64,000 nt of DNA from Chamaelirium japonicum (Eukaryota > Streptophyta > Magnoliopsida > Liliales > Melanthiaceae): positions 248,001 through 312,000 of the forward strand of contig CANTAL010000024.1 in assembly GCA_947650365.1 (NCBI GenBank), written 5' to 3'. Both the position numbers and the translations under genes were made by a program. Below, piece by piece: positions 63,871 through 64,000 of the stretch. Each line of letters begins with the position of its first letter. Position 1 is the first letter of the stretch. The notes under the pieces were generated by a model. That model was not told where the DNA came from and made no database searches. It was given only the letters and a program-made list of their open reading frames with translations.

Positions 63871-64000
63871 CGGATCGTGCGAATGAATTAGAATGGATCT
63901 TACGAATGAATTATAATGGAACGTATAGATTGTGCGAATGAATTAGAATGGATCGTACGAATGAATTAGAATGGATTGTACGAATGAATTAGAATGGATC
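63871..64000 (-). repeat. Satellite block R54
   Basis: Short run of R units with one irregular GGAACGTATAGATTG joint near 63918. Continues past the window edge. Confidence 0.9.

Larger units (their letters stand above)
1..64000. repeat. 23-bp satellite array with alternating orientation (whole window)
   Basis: Every part of the window is made of a 23-bp unit or a close variant. In F orientation the unit holds CGTACG, then ATCCATTC, then TAATTCATT. Common variants replace CGTACG with CGCACG, CATACG, CGTATG or CATATG, replace TAATTC with TATTTC or TTACTC, or lengthen the unit to 28 bp (CGCACGAATGTATCC) or 38 bp (extra TTCATTCTAATTCAA-type segment). The array runs off both ends of the window. 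Nothing other than this repeat was seen. Localisation to centromeric, pericentromeric or other heterochromatin is likely for such an array but is inference. The family name and host are not recognisable from sequence alone. Confidence 0.98.

Noticed and set aside
1-64000. CRISPR array
   Set aside because: Units are contiguous, with no unique spacers between constant repeats, and sense changes repeatedly. No cas-like gene is present.
1-64000. Human-type satellite II/III (CATTC or GGAAT repeats)
   Set aside because: CATTC words occur inside the unit, but the 23-bp period, the invariant CGTACGATCC core and the lack of continuous 5-bp periodicity do not fit those families.
1-64000. CENP-B box
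   Set aside because: The unit's TTCGTACGA fits the first half of the box pattern (TTCG, four bases, A), but the required CGGG half is missing; CATTC stands there instead.
1-64000. Telomeric or simple microsatellite repeat
   Set aside because: No TTAGGG-, TTTAGGG- or TTAGG-type tract. The shortest period that explains the sequence is 23 bp.
1-64000. Terminal inverted repeats of a DNA transposon
   Set aside because: Inverted repeats are everywhere because the array flips. None encloses unique sequence or a transposase-like frame, and no target-site duplication can be defined.

Overview
The whole 64-kb window is one tandemly repeated satellite DNA, and I see no gene in it. The basic unit is 23 bp (for example, GATCC starts at 12 and 35, and the next GAT is at 58). 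Read in the orientation called F here, the unit is the 20-base core TTCGTACGATCCATTCTAAT closed by TCA. It is about 35% GC and strand-asymmetric (six C and two G per F unit). Roughly 2,700 units fill the window, and both edges lie inside the array. The host must be a eukaryote with large heterochromatic arrays resolved by long reads. The sequence does not reveal the clade. I do not recognise the monomer as a named satellite family.

Layout: the array is not head-to-tail throughout. It is cut into about 108 alternating blocks, 54 in F (+) and 54 in R (-), separated by about 107 orientation switches. F blocks total about 34.5 kb and R blocks about 29.5 kb, and block length runs from about 27 bp to 3.5 kb. 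GC skew should therefore alternate along the window as a square wave. Switches sit where the unit is self-complementary: the CGTACG core, GGATCC, or TCTAATTAGA. Several of them are perfect or near-perfect palindromes. The longest one-way stretches are F at 28.3-31.9 kb and 35.3-38.4 kb. The densest flipping is at 32.5-35.3, 38.4-39.0, 46.7-50.3 and 54.5-58.7 kb.

Superimposed on the monomers is a higher-order organisation. Marker units (28-bp, 38-bp, single-base and linked-base variants) recur in fixed order in both orientations. The clearest cases are: a 2.04-kb inverted duplication (1-2042 against 41896-43937, about 98-99% identical and without net indel); a tandem compound repeat of 1,642, 1,420 and at least 828 bp at 54.75-58.64 kb whose unit contains several inversions; a 374-bp sixteen-subunit repeat in tandem at 20.8-21.6 kb; a 395-bp tandem duplication at 52.8-53.5 kb; and a 69-bp trimer duplication at 34.3 kb. 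Many orientation junctions are themselves multi-copy (one occurs 19 times, another 12). The inversions are therefore mostly spread by later duplication rather than each arising separately.

No RNA gene, transposon, telomere repeat, CRISPR array or protein-coding gene is supported. The short open frames are by-products of the repeat: 23 nt is not a multiple of three, so any open frame encodes a 23-residue low-complexity peptide repeat. Block boundaries below are good to about 10 bp, because palindromic junctions can be assigned to either side.
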